Assembly (NCBI GenBank): GCA_031401675.1
Contig: JANNRR010000099.1
Coordinates: forward strand, 1-12,339
Length of the DNA: 12,339 nucleotides
Direction of reading: 5' to 3'
Origin: JANNRR01 sp031401675
GTDB taxonomy: Bacteria > Pseudomonadota > Alphaproteobacteria > Rhodobacterales > Rhodobacteraceae
Below, piece by piece: positions 1-6,585 of the stretch. Position 1 is the first letter of the stretch; each line of letters starts with the position of its first letter. Both the position numbers and the translations under genes were made by a program. The notes under the pieces were generated by a model. It was not told the DNA's origin, searched no databases, and saw nothing but the letters and a program-made list of their open reading frames with translations.

Positions 1-1
1 G

Positions 2-268
2 CGGTTCCGCGACAACGAGGTCCGGCTGCAACTGCACGCGCTGGCCTACAACCTGGCCACGTTCCTGCGCTGCATCGACCTGCCCGAGGCGATGGCGGAC
101 TGGTCGTTGACGAGCCTACAATTGAAGCTGATCAAGATCGGGGCCCGCGTCGTGCGCCACGCTCGCGCCATCACCTTTCAACTGGCCGAGGTGGCCGTCA
201 CCGGCCCGATGGTGCGCGCCATCCTCGCCGCGATCCGCCGCCTTCGAGCACCACCGCTATGCGCATGA
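2..268 (+). CDS. IS1380-family transposase, C-terminal part (cut by window start)
   Basis: This is the last 88 codons of a DDE transposase that moves an IS1380-type insertion sequence. The frame is open from the window edge and ends at TGA 266-268. The visible protein begins RFRDNEVRLQLHALAYNL and continues with WSLTSLQLKLIKIGARVV and a FQLAEVAV segment. This order (RxRxNEVRLQLHALAYNLxxFLR, then DWSLTSLxxKLIKIGAxVV, then FQxAEVAV) is the characteristic C-terminus of IS1380 transposases, where the final helices follow the RNase-H-like core. The catalytic residues lie upstream, outside the window. The end looks like a natural C-terminus, so the element is probably intact at this side. No second element copy is visible. 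Family assignment is from recognised sequence and is confident; whether the element is active cannot be judged. Confidence 0.88.
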   Translation, partial: RFRDNEVRLQLHALAYNLATFLRCIDLPEAMADWSLTSLQLKLIKIGARVVRHARAITFQLAEVAVTGPMVRAILAAIRRLRAPPLCA

Positions 269-544
269 CCGCGATCCAGGTCAAAACTGAACGAAAGCCG
301 CAGGACAGGTCCGTCCGCCGCGCTGAAAAACGGGCCCGCCGGGCCAGGATGATGAGGGTTCGCGGCCCGATCCGCCCATCTCCGGGCGTTTGCGCGACCA
401 CAGACACCGCTTGGGGCGGAAAACGCTTGTTCAGCGGGAAAAATCAGGCGATCTTGCCGTCAAGCGGCAGGCCACTTGGGGAATGTCGGTTCATATCGCG
501 GCATGCAAGACCCGTCCCTGGACATTCCTTGAAAGGAGCCCGCC
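269..544. other. Non-coding: IS1380 3' end and sulfotransferase leader
   Basis: This 276-bp stretch lies between the transposase stop and the sulfotransferase start. The right end of the IS1380 element must fall here, because such elements carry a short non-coding tail after the transposase. I could not place the terminal inverted repeat without its left partner. A region around 475-510 that changes to more AT-rich sequence is a possible edge, but this is a guess. The last bases hold a good ribosome binding site, AAAGGAG at 532-538, six bases before the ATG at 545. I see no convincing promoter boxes and no credible small gene. Confidence 0.5.
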
Positions 545-1453
545 ATGACCGAAGCTTTCTCCGTCCCCGCCGTCCCGGTGAAAACCCGCGAGATGCACAA
601 CCACCATTTCGACTCGACGATGCGGAACGATTTCGCCTTTCGCGGCGATGACGTGATCATCGCCAGCTATGCCAAGTCCGGCACGACCTGGACGCAGCAG
701 ATCGTCTCGGAACTGATCTTCAACGGCACTCCACCCGGCACGGTGGGCGACATCTCGCCCTGGGTCGACCTGCGGGTGCCGCCGCGCGAAGTGAAGCTGC
801 CCGCGATCGAGGCGCAATCGCACCGCCGGTTCCTGAAGACGCACCTGCCGGTGGACGCTCTGAATTTCTCGCCCAAGGCCAAGTACATCTATGTGGCCCG
901 CGATGGCCGCGACGTGGTGTGGAGCATGTACAACCACCACAAGAACGCCAATGACTTCTGGTATCATGCGCTGAACGACACGCCCGGTCTGGTCGGGCCG
1001 AAGATCGAACCGCCGACCACGGATGTCGTGGGTTATTTCCGCGACTGGATGGCCAAGGATGGCGCGCCGTTCTGGCCGTTCTGGGAGAACGTTCGCTCCT
1101 GGTGGGCGATTAAGGACTTGGACAATGTGCTGTTCGTGCATTTCGCCGACCTCAAGCGCGACATGGCGGCCGAGATGCGCCGGATCGCGAAATTCCTGGA
1201 CCTTGAGCCGACGAACTGGCCGGCGATCCTGGAGCACTGTTCCTTCGACTACATGAAGCAGAATGCCGGGACGGTCGCACCGCTGAATGGTGCCTTCTGG
1301 GACGGCGGGGCCGAAGTCTTCATCAACAAGGGAACCAACGGCCGCTGGCAGGGCATGCTGAGCCCGGCGGATGTGGAAGCCTACAAGACCCGCGCGGACA
1401 AGGAGCTTGGGCGCGACTGCGCCTCCTGGCTGGCAAACGGCCGCGGCACCTGA
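545..1453 (+). CDS. Sulfotransferase-domain protein (PAPS-dependent)
   Basis: Predicted cytoplasmic enzyme of 302 residues that would transfer a sulfuryl group from PAPS to a hydroxyl or amine acceptor. The Sulfotransfer_1 fold signatures are in order: the 5'-phosphosulfate loop YAKSGTTW at residues 42-49, the FLKTHLP segment at 96-102 with the presumed catalytic His100, the 3'-phosphate-binding segment YVARDGRDVVWS at 116-127 (Arg119 and Ser127), and the C-terminal KGTNGRW at 262-268, equivalent to the RKGxxGxW PAPS loop. Length fits cytosolic-type sulfotransferases. There is no signal peptide or membrane segment. The start is fixed by AAAGGAG six bases upstream. The acceptor is unknown. The gene stands alone, between an IS1380 end and a broken transporter gene, so context does not reveal its job, and a link to the mannoside locus is not shown. 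All key residues appear intact, so it is probably functional. Confidence 0.9.
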   Translation: MTEAFSVPAVPVKTREMHNHHFDSTMRNDFAFRGDDVIIASYAKSGTTWTQQIVSELIFNGTPPGTVGDISPWVDLRVPPREVKLPAIEAQSHRRFLKTHLPVDALNFSPKAKYIYVARDGRDVVWSMYNHHKNANDFWYHALNDTPGLVGPKIEPPTTDVVGYFRDWMAKDGAPFWPFWENVRSWWAIKDLDNVLFVHFADLKRDMAAEMRRIAKFLDLEPTNWPAILEHCSFDYMKQNAGTVAPLNGAFWDGGAEVFINKGTNGRWQGMLSPADVEAYKTRADKELGRDCASWLANGRGT

Positions 1454-1463
1454 GCAGCTGCCC

Positions 1464-1493
1464 TCTCCCGGTGCCCCATCGGCCGCCGGGAGA
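1464..1493. terminator. Inverted repeat between convergent genes, possible bidirectional terminator
   Basis: TCTCCCGG (1464-1471) and CCGGGAGA (1486-1493) form a perfect 8-bp GC-rich stem with a 14-base loop. It begins 10 bases after the sulfotransferase stop and ends right at the minus-strand transporter stop (1494-1496), the usual place for a shared terminator of two converging genes. A long T tract is missing on either strand (TCATTTC on the plus side), so it may act weakly or with another factor. The stem is seen directly; the role is inferred. Confidence 0.45.
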
Positions 1494-1679
1494 TCATTTC
1501 AGTGCGACCAGCACCGCGCCTGACGCAATCAGCGCCACGCCCAACCAGTTGGTGCCCGACAGCTTTTCGCCCAGAAACAGCGTGGCGATCACTGCGACCA
1601 GGACCACGCTCAGCTTGTCGATCGGCGCGACGCGGGCGGCATCCCCGCTTGTATGCTTGGTGAAGGGGTTTATCGGCCC
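1494..1679 (-). pseudogene. EamA/DMT-family transporter remnant (C-terminal ~50 residues)
   Basis: The reverse strand encodes the end of a drug/metabolite transporter. Reading from about 1646 down to the TGA at 1494-1496 gives GDAARVAPIDKLSVVLVA, then VIATLFLGEKLSGTNWLG, then VALIASGAVLVALK. The pattern xxAPIDKLSVVLVAxxAxLFLGExLSxxNWLGVxLIxxGxxLxA is the last two transmembrane helices and their GExL loop in EamA/EmrE-like permeases. Upstream of about residue GD (near 1647) the family similarity stops, and the frame meets a stop at 1680-1682 without any start. The other helices are absent from the window, so this is a 5'-truncated gene that cannot make a working permease. The break near 1650 marks a rearrangement joining this flank to the sugar locus. 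The convergent hairpin at 1464-1493 was probably its terminator. Confidence 0.75.
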
Positions 1680-2017
1680 TCAAACCTGGAGACGCCCCAC
1701 TGTTCATTTAGTTTGGCACATCGCGATGCCGTCAGGGGATAGCGGCATCCACACCTTCTCCAAGATCCAAGCCCTTGATATTCCTTCGATACGAAGTGGC
1801 CTGCCCGCGAGCTTCCATGCGGTTCGCCATATGTCCCGTCCTGCGGCCTCGAACGCCAAGCGCCGACCGGTCTCGACCGCTGACTTGGTCTCTCAGCGAA
1901 ATCTGGTCATCGACACGAACTTCACCATTTGGCAGATCCCCGCATTCGCCGACCTCGGGCAAGGTTCGAAGAGGTGGGGGTTTCGGCTTGGTCGAGGGCC
2001 GACTGCTTGCCGCAAAG
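1680..2017. other. Unassigned stretch at a rearrangement junction
   Basis: This ~340-bp stretch lies between the truncated transporter and the stop codon of the isomerase gene. Several frames stay open on both strands, including a 76-codon minus frame at 1732-1962 and an 87-codon plus frame at 1775-2038. None has a ribosome binding site or a protein family I recognise, and GC-rich DNA gives such frames by chance. A small inverted repeat, GATGCCG at 1725-1731 and CGGCATC at 1743-1749, has an 11-base loop and no T run. The text is less GC-biased than its neighbours and may be debris of another gene or mobile element. Confidence 0.4.
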
Positions 2018-2875
2018 TCAGTTCTTCTGGTCGCCTAGGGTCCGGCGGAGGAAAGCAAGGGCTGTTCGTTCTCCCGTCTTCCGCGCGTCCAAGTCCTTTC
2101 GCGGCCAGCCGAAATCCGCATCTTCATGCTCGATGGCTATGGCGCCGTCGAAGCCGGAAGCACGCACCTGCGCAAGAAACTGCGGCCAGTCGATGAGGCC
2201 GTTTCCCGGCAGACGATACCGCCACCATCCCGTACCGTGGTAGCCGACCTTCTGCAGGCGGGCGCCGTCGATCGAGGTGTCCTTGCCGTGCACGATCTTC
2301 AGCCGATGCTTCACCTCTTCGAAGGCCGCATAGGGATCAATGCCAAGCCGGACGAGATGCGAGGGGTCGTACTCGAGGCCGAAGCGCTGATCGGGAACGA
2401 GCGCAAAGAGCATGCGCCAGCCTTCGGGCGTCGTCGCGATGTATTCGTTCGCGCCGCCAGGCCAGTTCTCGATGGCGAAGGAAAGCGTTCCCGGACGATC
2501 CTCAATCAATGCGTTCGCATGATCTGCGAAGCTCTTGTAGTTGTCTTCCTCGCTCGCCGAGGGATCGCGGCCCGGGAAAAACACCAGAATCGGAACATCC
2601 GCCGCATCGACCGCCGCCGCGAACTCGTGGGTCATTGCGCGAAGCTCCTTGCGCCACACCAGGTCGGGGTCAAGTTGATTTCCGACGAGCGTGATCGAAC
2701 ACACGAAGAGTCCGCGGTCGCGGGATGCTGAAACCGCAGCAGCCACGCCATCGGGTGTCTTGACGTGCCCACCGACGTCGAGCTCGATCGCATCGAAACC
2801 GGCCTCTGCCGCAAAGTCGAGCACTTCTTCAAGCGGCCGGTCGTTGAAGGTCGACGTGTAGAATCCGATTCTCAT
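2018..2875 (-). CDS. TIM-barrel sugar (phosphate) isomerase/epimerase, AP_endonuc_2 family
   Basis: A 285-residue cytoplasmic protein of the xylose-isomerase-like TIM-barrel superfamily (COG1082/PF01261). Members interconvert or epimerise sugars, keto-sugars or inositols, and some act on 3-keto-glycosides. Family landmarks are the first strand MRIGFYTSTF, FDAIELDV at 27-34, AIENWPGG at 134-141 (metal-binding Glu136), LEYDPSHL at 167-174 (Asp170, His173), IVHGKD at 194-199 (His196) and AIEHED at 247-252 (Glu249). This Glu-Asp-His-His-Glu set fits a divalent-metal site. I chose the ATG at 2875 because the barrel begins immediately there. An in-frame ATG at 2914 would add 13 basic, unfamily-like residues without a ribosome binding site. 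The upstream AAGG is weak. The gene diverges from the dehydrogenase at 2995 across a 119-bp gap holding a perfect palindrome, so the two are probably co-regulated. The exact substrate cannot be read from sequence. Confidence 0.88.
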   Translation of the reverse strand: MRIGFYTSTFNDRPLEEVLDFAAEAGFDAIELDVGGHVKTPDGVAAAVSASRDRGLFVCSITLVGNQLDPDLVWRKELRAMTHEFAAAVDAADVPILVFFPGRDPSASEEDNYKSFADHANALIEDRPGTLSFAIENWPGGANEYIATTPEGWRMLFALVPDQRFGLEYDPSHLVRLGIDPYAAFEEVKHRLKIVHGKDTSIDGARLQKVGYHGTGWWRYRLPGNGLIDWPQFLAQVRASGFDGAIAIEHEDADFGWPRKDLDARKTGERTALAFLRRTLGDQKN

Positions 2876-2919
2876 CTTGCGGCTCGCCTTCGCCTGACAT
2901 CTGGTCCGACGCAATACTT

Positions 2920-2933
2920 CTGCAACGTTGCAG
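2920..2933. promoter_or_regulatory. Perfect palindrome CTGCAACGTTGCAG, probable LacI-type operator
   Basis: A 14-bp perfect palindrome with a central CG sits inside the 119-bp divergent gap, 45 bases from the isomerase start and 62 from the oxidoreductase start. LacI/GalR-family sugar repressors typically bind even palindromes with a central CG and AA/TT arms, and this core (TGCAACGTTGCA) is of that form. Its position lets one bound protein control both promoters. The same TTGCAA half-site recurs upstream of the ABC operon at 4116-4141. The palindrome is seen directly; the binding protein is inferred, and no regulator gene lies in the window. Confidence 0.6.
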
Positions 2934-2955
2934 TTCCGCCGGCAAGTGGTATCGA
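2928..2955 (+). promoter_or_regulatory. Tentative promoter for the oxidoreductase
   Basis: TTGCAG (2928-2933) and TATCGA (2950-2955) are spaced by 16 bases and could be -35 and -10 boxes. The -35 overlaps the right arm of the palindrome, which would suit repression. The boxes match the sigma-70 consensus only partly, so this is a weak call. Confidence 0.25.
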
Positions 2956-2994
2956 CAATCGCAAGACTTTGATTCTCGAGGGAGGAAAGATCTC

Positions 2995-4041
2995 ATGCGA
3001 CTGCTCATTCTTGGTACCGGCGGGATGGCCAACCAGCACGCTAGGAACTTCTCGGCCATCGCCGGCGTAAACGTCGTCGGAGGCGTCGATGTCGTGCCCG
3101 AAAGGCTCGCCGAATTCTGTGCCGAGCACGGAATCGAAAAGCAGTTCACGTCACTGGACGAAGCCCTGGCGTGGTCAGATTTCGACGCGGTCGCCAATGT
3201 GACGCCAGACGGAGTGCACCATGCCACGACGCTCGCAGCAATCGCTGCGGGAAAGCATGTGTTCTGCGAGAAGCCGCTTTCGACCGATGCGGGCAAGGCT
3301 ATGGAGATGACGGAGGCGATCGAGGCGTCGGGCCTTGTCGGCATGGTCAACCTGACTTACCGCAACTCGCCTGCCCTTCAGCGTGGCCGCCAGATAGTGC
3401 TGGACGGCGACATCGGCACGGTCCGTCATGTCGAGGCGTCCCATCTCCAGAGCTGGCTTGTCGCGAAAGCCTGGGGGGACTGGAAGAGCGAATCCAAATG
3501 GCTCTGGCGGCTTTCGAGGAAGCACGGGTCGAACGGCGCCCTGGGCGATATCGGTATCCACATCGTCGACTTTGCCACGTATGGCAGCGGCCTCGACGTC
3601 GAACAGGTGTTCGGGCGGCTGAAGACCTTTGACAAGGCACCGGGCAACCGGATCGGCGAGTATGACCTTGACGCGAACGACTGCTTCGCGATGTGCGTCG
3701 GGTTCGGCGGCGGCGCCATCGGGACGATTCAGGCGAGCCGCACGGCGGCCGGTCAACTCGACCAGCTTCGCCTTCGGGTCTATGGCGACAAGGGCTCGAT
3801 CGAGATTGTCTACGACACCGGGCGATCCTACCTGCGGGCCTGCATGGACCGCGACCTCGACACGGCCAACTGGCGGGATATTCCGTATGATCCGGTGCAG
3901 ACCAACTACCAGCGCTTCGTCCAGGCCGTGCGGGAAGGCAAGTCCCTCGAACCCTCCTTCAGGCGCGCCGCGACGATCCAGAAAATCCTGGACATGGCGC
4001 AGGTCTCGGACCGCGAACACCGCGACGAGGTGGTCGCCTGA
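2995..4041 (+). CDS. GFO/IDH/MocA-family NAD(P)-dependent sugar oxidoreductase
   Basis: A 348-residue cytoplasmic dehydrogenase expected to oxidise or reduce a ring hydroxyl/ketone of a sugar, inositol or glycoside with NAD(P). The N-terminal Rossmann fold shows LILGTGGMA at residues 4-12. HVFCEKPLS at 88-96 carries the family EKP motif with Lys93. The C-terminal substrate domain has GALGDIGIHIVD at 181-192, the GxxxDxGxHxxD motif with presumed catalytic Asp185 and His189. Length is normal. The start has GGAGG at 2981-2985, nine bases upstream. The gene diverges from the isomerase/epimerase and precedes the ABC/mannosidase operon by 201 bp. Pairing of a GFO/IDH/MocA enzyme with an AP_endonuc_2 TIM-barrel protein is common in inositol, levoglucosan and keto-glycoside catabolism. 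The oxidised position and the cofactor preference cannot be determined here. Confidence 0.92.
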   Translation: MRLLILGTGGMANQHARNFSAIAGVNVVGGVDVVPERLAEFCAEHGIEKQFTSLDEALAWSDFDAVANVTPDGVHHATTLAAIAAGKHVFCEKPLSTDAGKAMEMTEAIEASGLVGMVNLTYRNSPALQRGRQIVLDGDIGTVRHVEASHLQSWLVAKAWGDWKSESKWLWRLSRKHGSNGALGDIGIHIVDFATYGSGLDVEQVFGRLKTFDKAPGNRIGEYDLDANDCFAMCVGFGGGAIGTIQASRTAAGQLDQLRLRVYGDKGSIEIVYDTGRSYLRACMDRDLDTANWRDIPYDPVQTNYQRFVQAVREGKSLEPSFRRAATIQKILDMAQVSDREHRDEVVA

Positions 4042-4103
4042 CGGTCACCCGCACGGCTGATCCACGCTTGCGCCGACGGCCCGGACGCGACCATGCGCGC
4101 AAA

Positions 4104-4145
4104 TGCAAAGCGGCGTTGCAATCGAGTCCGTATCGTTGCAATAAT
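4104..4145. promoter_or_regulatory. Cluster of TTGCAA half-sites overlapping a possible promoter of the ABC operon
   Basis: Within the 201-bp gap before the binding-protein gene, TGCAA (4104-4108) faces TTGCA (4116-4120) around a 7-base centre, and a second TTGCAA lies at 4136-4141. The nine bases CGTTGCAAT occur twice, 20 bases apart. These half-sites match the arms of the palindrome at 2920-2933. TTGCAA (4116-4121) and AATAAT (4140-4145), spaced by 18, could be the -35 and -10 boxes of the operon promoter, with the second TTGCAA covering the -10. The repeats are seen; promoter and operator roles are inferred. Confidence 0.45.
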
Positions 4146-4242
4146 CTGGACATAACAAGACAAGACCACCGGCGGGCAAACCGTCGCAAGGATGTATGCC
4201 TCCGGGTGGACATCATAAACTGTATCGCTAGGGAGGACGATA

Positions 4243-5550
4243 ATGAAGCGCCGCACCACATCAATTTCCGCACTTCTGGCCTCGACGTTGCTCGTTTTTG
4301 GCACTAGTGCCGGAGCCCAGGAATTGCTCACGGCTGATCGCATCGGCCTTGCCGACGCACCGAATTCGATGACTTTCCGCACAAATCCGCCCTTTACCCA
4401 CACCAGCCCGACACCAAGCCAGGCTGAAGGCTTCAAGCAGCTTTTCACCACTTTCGCCGAAAACCACCCGGACTGGCAGATCAACCTGGAGTATTTCACT
4501 CCGGACATCGGAAGCGAGCACGCGCGGATGCTGGAACAGGCGCGCGCCGGTCGTGCGCCGGATTGTGCAACGGTCGACAGCTTCCAGTTGGCGCTCTTCA
4601 TCCAGCAGGGCGCGCTGGCGCCCGTCACCGAGTACTTCACCCAGGATGAGATTGCCGACCTGTTCCCGTTCATCGTGGCGGGCATCACCGGCCCGGACGG
4701 CAACATCTATGCCTGGTGGTGGAACACGGACAACCGCCTGCTCTACCGCAACACCGAATTCGTTGCGGACGCACCGCAGGACTGGGCGGAGTTGAAGGCC
4801 GCAGCGCTCGATGCCGCGAGCAAGGGCAAGGAAGGCGTACTCTTCAACGGCGGCCGCTGGGAAGGAACCACCTTCGACTGGCTGGCCCAGTTCTGGGCAC
4901 AGGGTGGCGAATTGGTGGACGCAAGCGGCAAGCCGATCTTCGGCGAGGGCGAGAACCGCGAGAAGATGCTGATTGCGCTGAACTTCTACAAGGACCTCGT
5001 CGACAGCGGCGCGGCCCCGAAGCGCGTCGCCACGATCAAGGACTACGCCGACTTCAATGCCGCGGCGATCGGCGACACGGCCGCCATGTTCATCGGCGGC
5101 CACTGGCAGTACTTTCAGCTTCGGGAGGCGATGCCAGCGGATCAGTTCGCCAAGTGGCAGGCGTCGGAAATTCCCGGTCCGACCGTCGACCAGCGCTCGA
5201 CCGGCACTGGCGGCTGGACCCTGGCTTCCCTCAGCAAGGACCCCGAGAAGACGAAGCTGTGCATGGATCTTCTCCGCGAGGTCTACATGGGGCCGGCCAA
5301 CAACGTGATGAGCCAACTGCCGACACGAAAGTCGCTCTTCGAAAGCCTCGATGCGTTCAAGGACCCCTTCTTCGCGATCGTCAACGAGGCTCTGGTCCAC
5401 GGCCAGGCGCGCCCGGGCGTGCCGATCTATCCGGAGATATCGAACCAGATCCAGATCATGATGGGCGAGGTCTTGTCCGGGTCCAAAGCGCCGGACGCAG
5501 CGCTCGACGATGCGTGGGCACGGGTCAGCGACGCCTACAGCAAGCTCTGA
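4243..5550 (+). CDS. Periplasmic sugar-binding protein of an ABC importer (family 1)
   Basis: A 435-residue extracellular solute-binding protein that captures a sugar or oligosaccharide in the periplasm and delivers it to the two permeases encoded downstream. Residues 1-25 form a Sec signal peptide: basic MKRR, a hydrophobic core LLASTLLVFG, and a cleavage site after SAGA (before Gln26). There is no lipobox cysteine, so the protein should be soluble. The mature part shows the family layout, with a substrate-cleft segment DGNIYAWWWNTDN near 152-164 whose three tryptophans (158-160) could stack on sugar rings, and AMFIGGHWQYF around 283-293. The start is well supported by GGGAGGA at 4231-4237, six bases before the ATG. 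It leads the operon and is followed by a stem-loop, as usual for binding-protein genes expressed above their permeases. The GH38 gene in the operon suggests an alpha-mannoside ligand, but that is inference. Confidence 0.92.
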   Translation: MKRRTTSISALLASTLLVFGTSAGAQELLTADRIGLADAPNSMTFRTNPPFTHTSPTPSQAEGFKQLFTTFAENHPDWQINLEYFTPDIGSEHARMLEQARAGRAPDCATVDSFQLALFIQQGALAPVTEYFTQDEIADLFPFIVAGITGPDGNIYAWWWNTDNRLLYRNTEFVADAPQDWAELKAAALDAASKGKEGVLFNGGRWEGTTFDWLAQFWAQGGELVDASGKPIFGEGENREKMLIALNFYKDLVDSGAAPKRVATIKDYADFNAAAIGDTAAMFIGGHWQYFQLREAMPADQFAKWQASEIPGPTVDQRSTGTGGWTLASLSKDPEKTKLCMDLLREVYMGPANNVMSQLPTRKSLFESLDAFKDPFFAIVNEALVHGQARPGVPIYPEISNQIQIMMGEVLSGSKAPDAALDDAWARVSDAYSKL

Positions 5551-5557
5551 CCAGGGT

Positions 5558-5586
5558 GGCCGGGTTGGCTGGTTCGCCGCCCGGCC
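5558..5586 (+). terminator. Intergenic stem-loop after the binding-protein gene
   Basis: GGCCGGG (5558-5564) and CCCGGCC (5580-5586) form a perfect 7-bp all-GC stem with a 15-base loop, seven bases after the binding-protein stop. There is no T run, so full termination is unlikely. By analogy with malE-malF style operons it could partly end transcription or protect the upstream message, giving more binding protein than permease. Structure is seen; role is inferred. Confidence 0.4.
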
Positions 5587-5646
5587 CCCAATTCGTCGGT
5601 TGGGCATGCGCCCCGCCGTGGGCCCTTTGATGATCCGGATCGATCG

Positions 5647-6582
5647 ATGAACCAGGACGTCCTCGCCAAGACCGGCGGACTGCGGGAAGTGTCGTCCGCC
5701 GAGCGCTGGAGGTGGCGGCTTGCCGAACGTCCGATCCTATGGCTGTTGCCGCTAACGCTGCTGCTGGCCGTGTCCTACCTGTTCCCGGCGGTCGACGTCG
5801 TTCGCTTCAGTTTCACAGACGCGACGTTGCTCAATCGCGACTACCAGTACACGCTCGACAGCTACAGAATGGTGGTCCGCAACCCGGACCTCATGCAGAT
5901 TCTTTCGGCCACGTTGATCTTCGTGATCAGCAGCGTGGTCATCCAACTCACACTTGGCCTGCTCGTTGCGATGGCGCTGCATCGCGGCGTGCGCCGGCGC
6001 CTTTGGGGCGTCTCGTTTCTGCGCATCGTGATCCTTGCATCGTGGATCATTCCCGGCGTGGCCAGCGGGATCGTTTGGCAACTGATGTTCAACGAGGCGA
6101 GCTACGGCTTTCTCAACGGCGTTCTCAGATCCATCGGACTGTCGCCGGTGCCGTGGTTGTCCGATCCCTCCGTCGCCATTTGGTCGGCGGTGCTGGCCAA
6201 CGTCTGGCGCGGCACCGCCTTCAGCATGATCCTGCTCTATGCCGGCCTGCTGGTCATCCCGCGCAGCCTGTACGAAGCGGCCGAAGTCGACGGCGCCAAC
6301 GCCTTCCGCCAGTTCCTCTATATCACTCTGCCGCAATTGCGGCCGATCCTTCTGGTGAATACGATCCTGATCTCGATCTTCACCCTGAACACATTCGATC
6401 TGATCCTTCCGCTTACCGGCGGCGGCCCGGGCCGCGCAACCGAAGTGCTGGCCCTCTACGCCTACAATACGGTGTTCCGGAATTTCGATCTTTCCAGCGG
6501 CGCGGTGCTTGCCGTGATGCTTCTGCTGATCAGCGTCGCCTTCACCGTCTTCTACGTCCGCCTTCTGCCCAAGGAGAGCTGA
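5647..6582 (+). CDS. Sugar ABC transporter permease, MalF/UgpA type
   Basis: A 311-residue inner-membrane subunit that, with the next permease, forms the translocation channel of the sugar importer. Six hydrophobic helices are visible, the first at about residues 29-50 and others near 86-112, 123-145, 176-203, 236-256 and 285-305. The cytoplasmic EAA loop that contacts the ATPase is SLYEAAEVDGANAFRQFLYI at 207-226, with the conserved Gly216 and the following LP at 228-229. LTGGGPGRATEVL at 257-269 is typical of this permease class. The start at 5647 has no clear Shine-Dalgarno site, and no better in-frame start is nearby. Translation may be lower than for the binding protein, 96 bp upstream. 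The next permease begins three bases after its stop, implying coupled translation. Confidence 0.93.
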   Translation: MNQDVLAKTGGLREVSSAERWRWRLAERPILWLLPLTLLLAVSYLFPAVDVVRFSFTDATLLNRDYQYTLDSYRMVVRNPDLMQILSATLIFVISSVVIQLTLGLLVAMALHRGVRRRLWGVSFLRIVILASWIIPGVASGIVWQLMFNEASYGFLNGVLRSIGLSPVPWLSDPSVAIWSAVLANVWRGTAFSMILLYAGLLVIPRSLYEAAEVDGANAFRQFLYITLPQLRPILLVNTILISIFTLNTFDLILPLTGGGPGRATEVLALYAYNTVFRNFDLSSGAVLAVMLLLISVAFTVFYVRLLPKES

Positions 6583-6585
6583 GCC

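Noticed and set aside
259..651. A 130-codon plus-strand frame after the transposase
   Set aside because: It overlaps the start of the sulfotransferase, has an Arg-rich random look and no upstream ribosome binding site.
1725..1749. Small hairpin as a transcription terminator for the isomerase
   Set aside because: It lies about 270 bases past the isomerase stop and lacks a T run; kept only as a note in the unassigned stretch.
1471..2196. A 241-codon plus-strand frame
   Set aside because: It runs antisense over the transporter remnant, through unassigned DNA and antisense into the isomerase gene, so it cannot be one real gene.
2876..2914. Longer N-terminus for the isomerase starting at 2914
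   Set aside because: It would add 13 basic residues foreign to the family and has no ribosome binding site; the barrel begins at the ATG at 2875.
4261..5607. A 448-codon open frame on the minus strand
   Set aside because: It lies antisense to the binding-protein gene, which has a signal peptide, ribosome binding site and family match. The minus frame shows no known domain and is a by-product of GC-rich codons.
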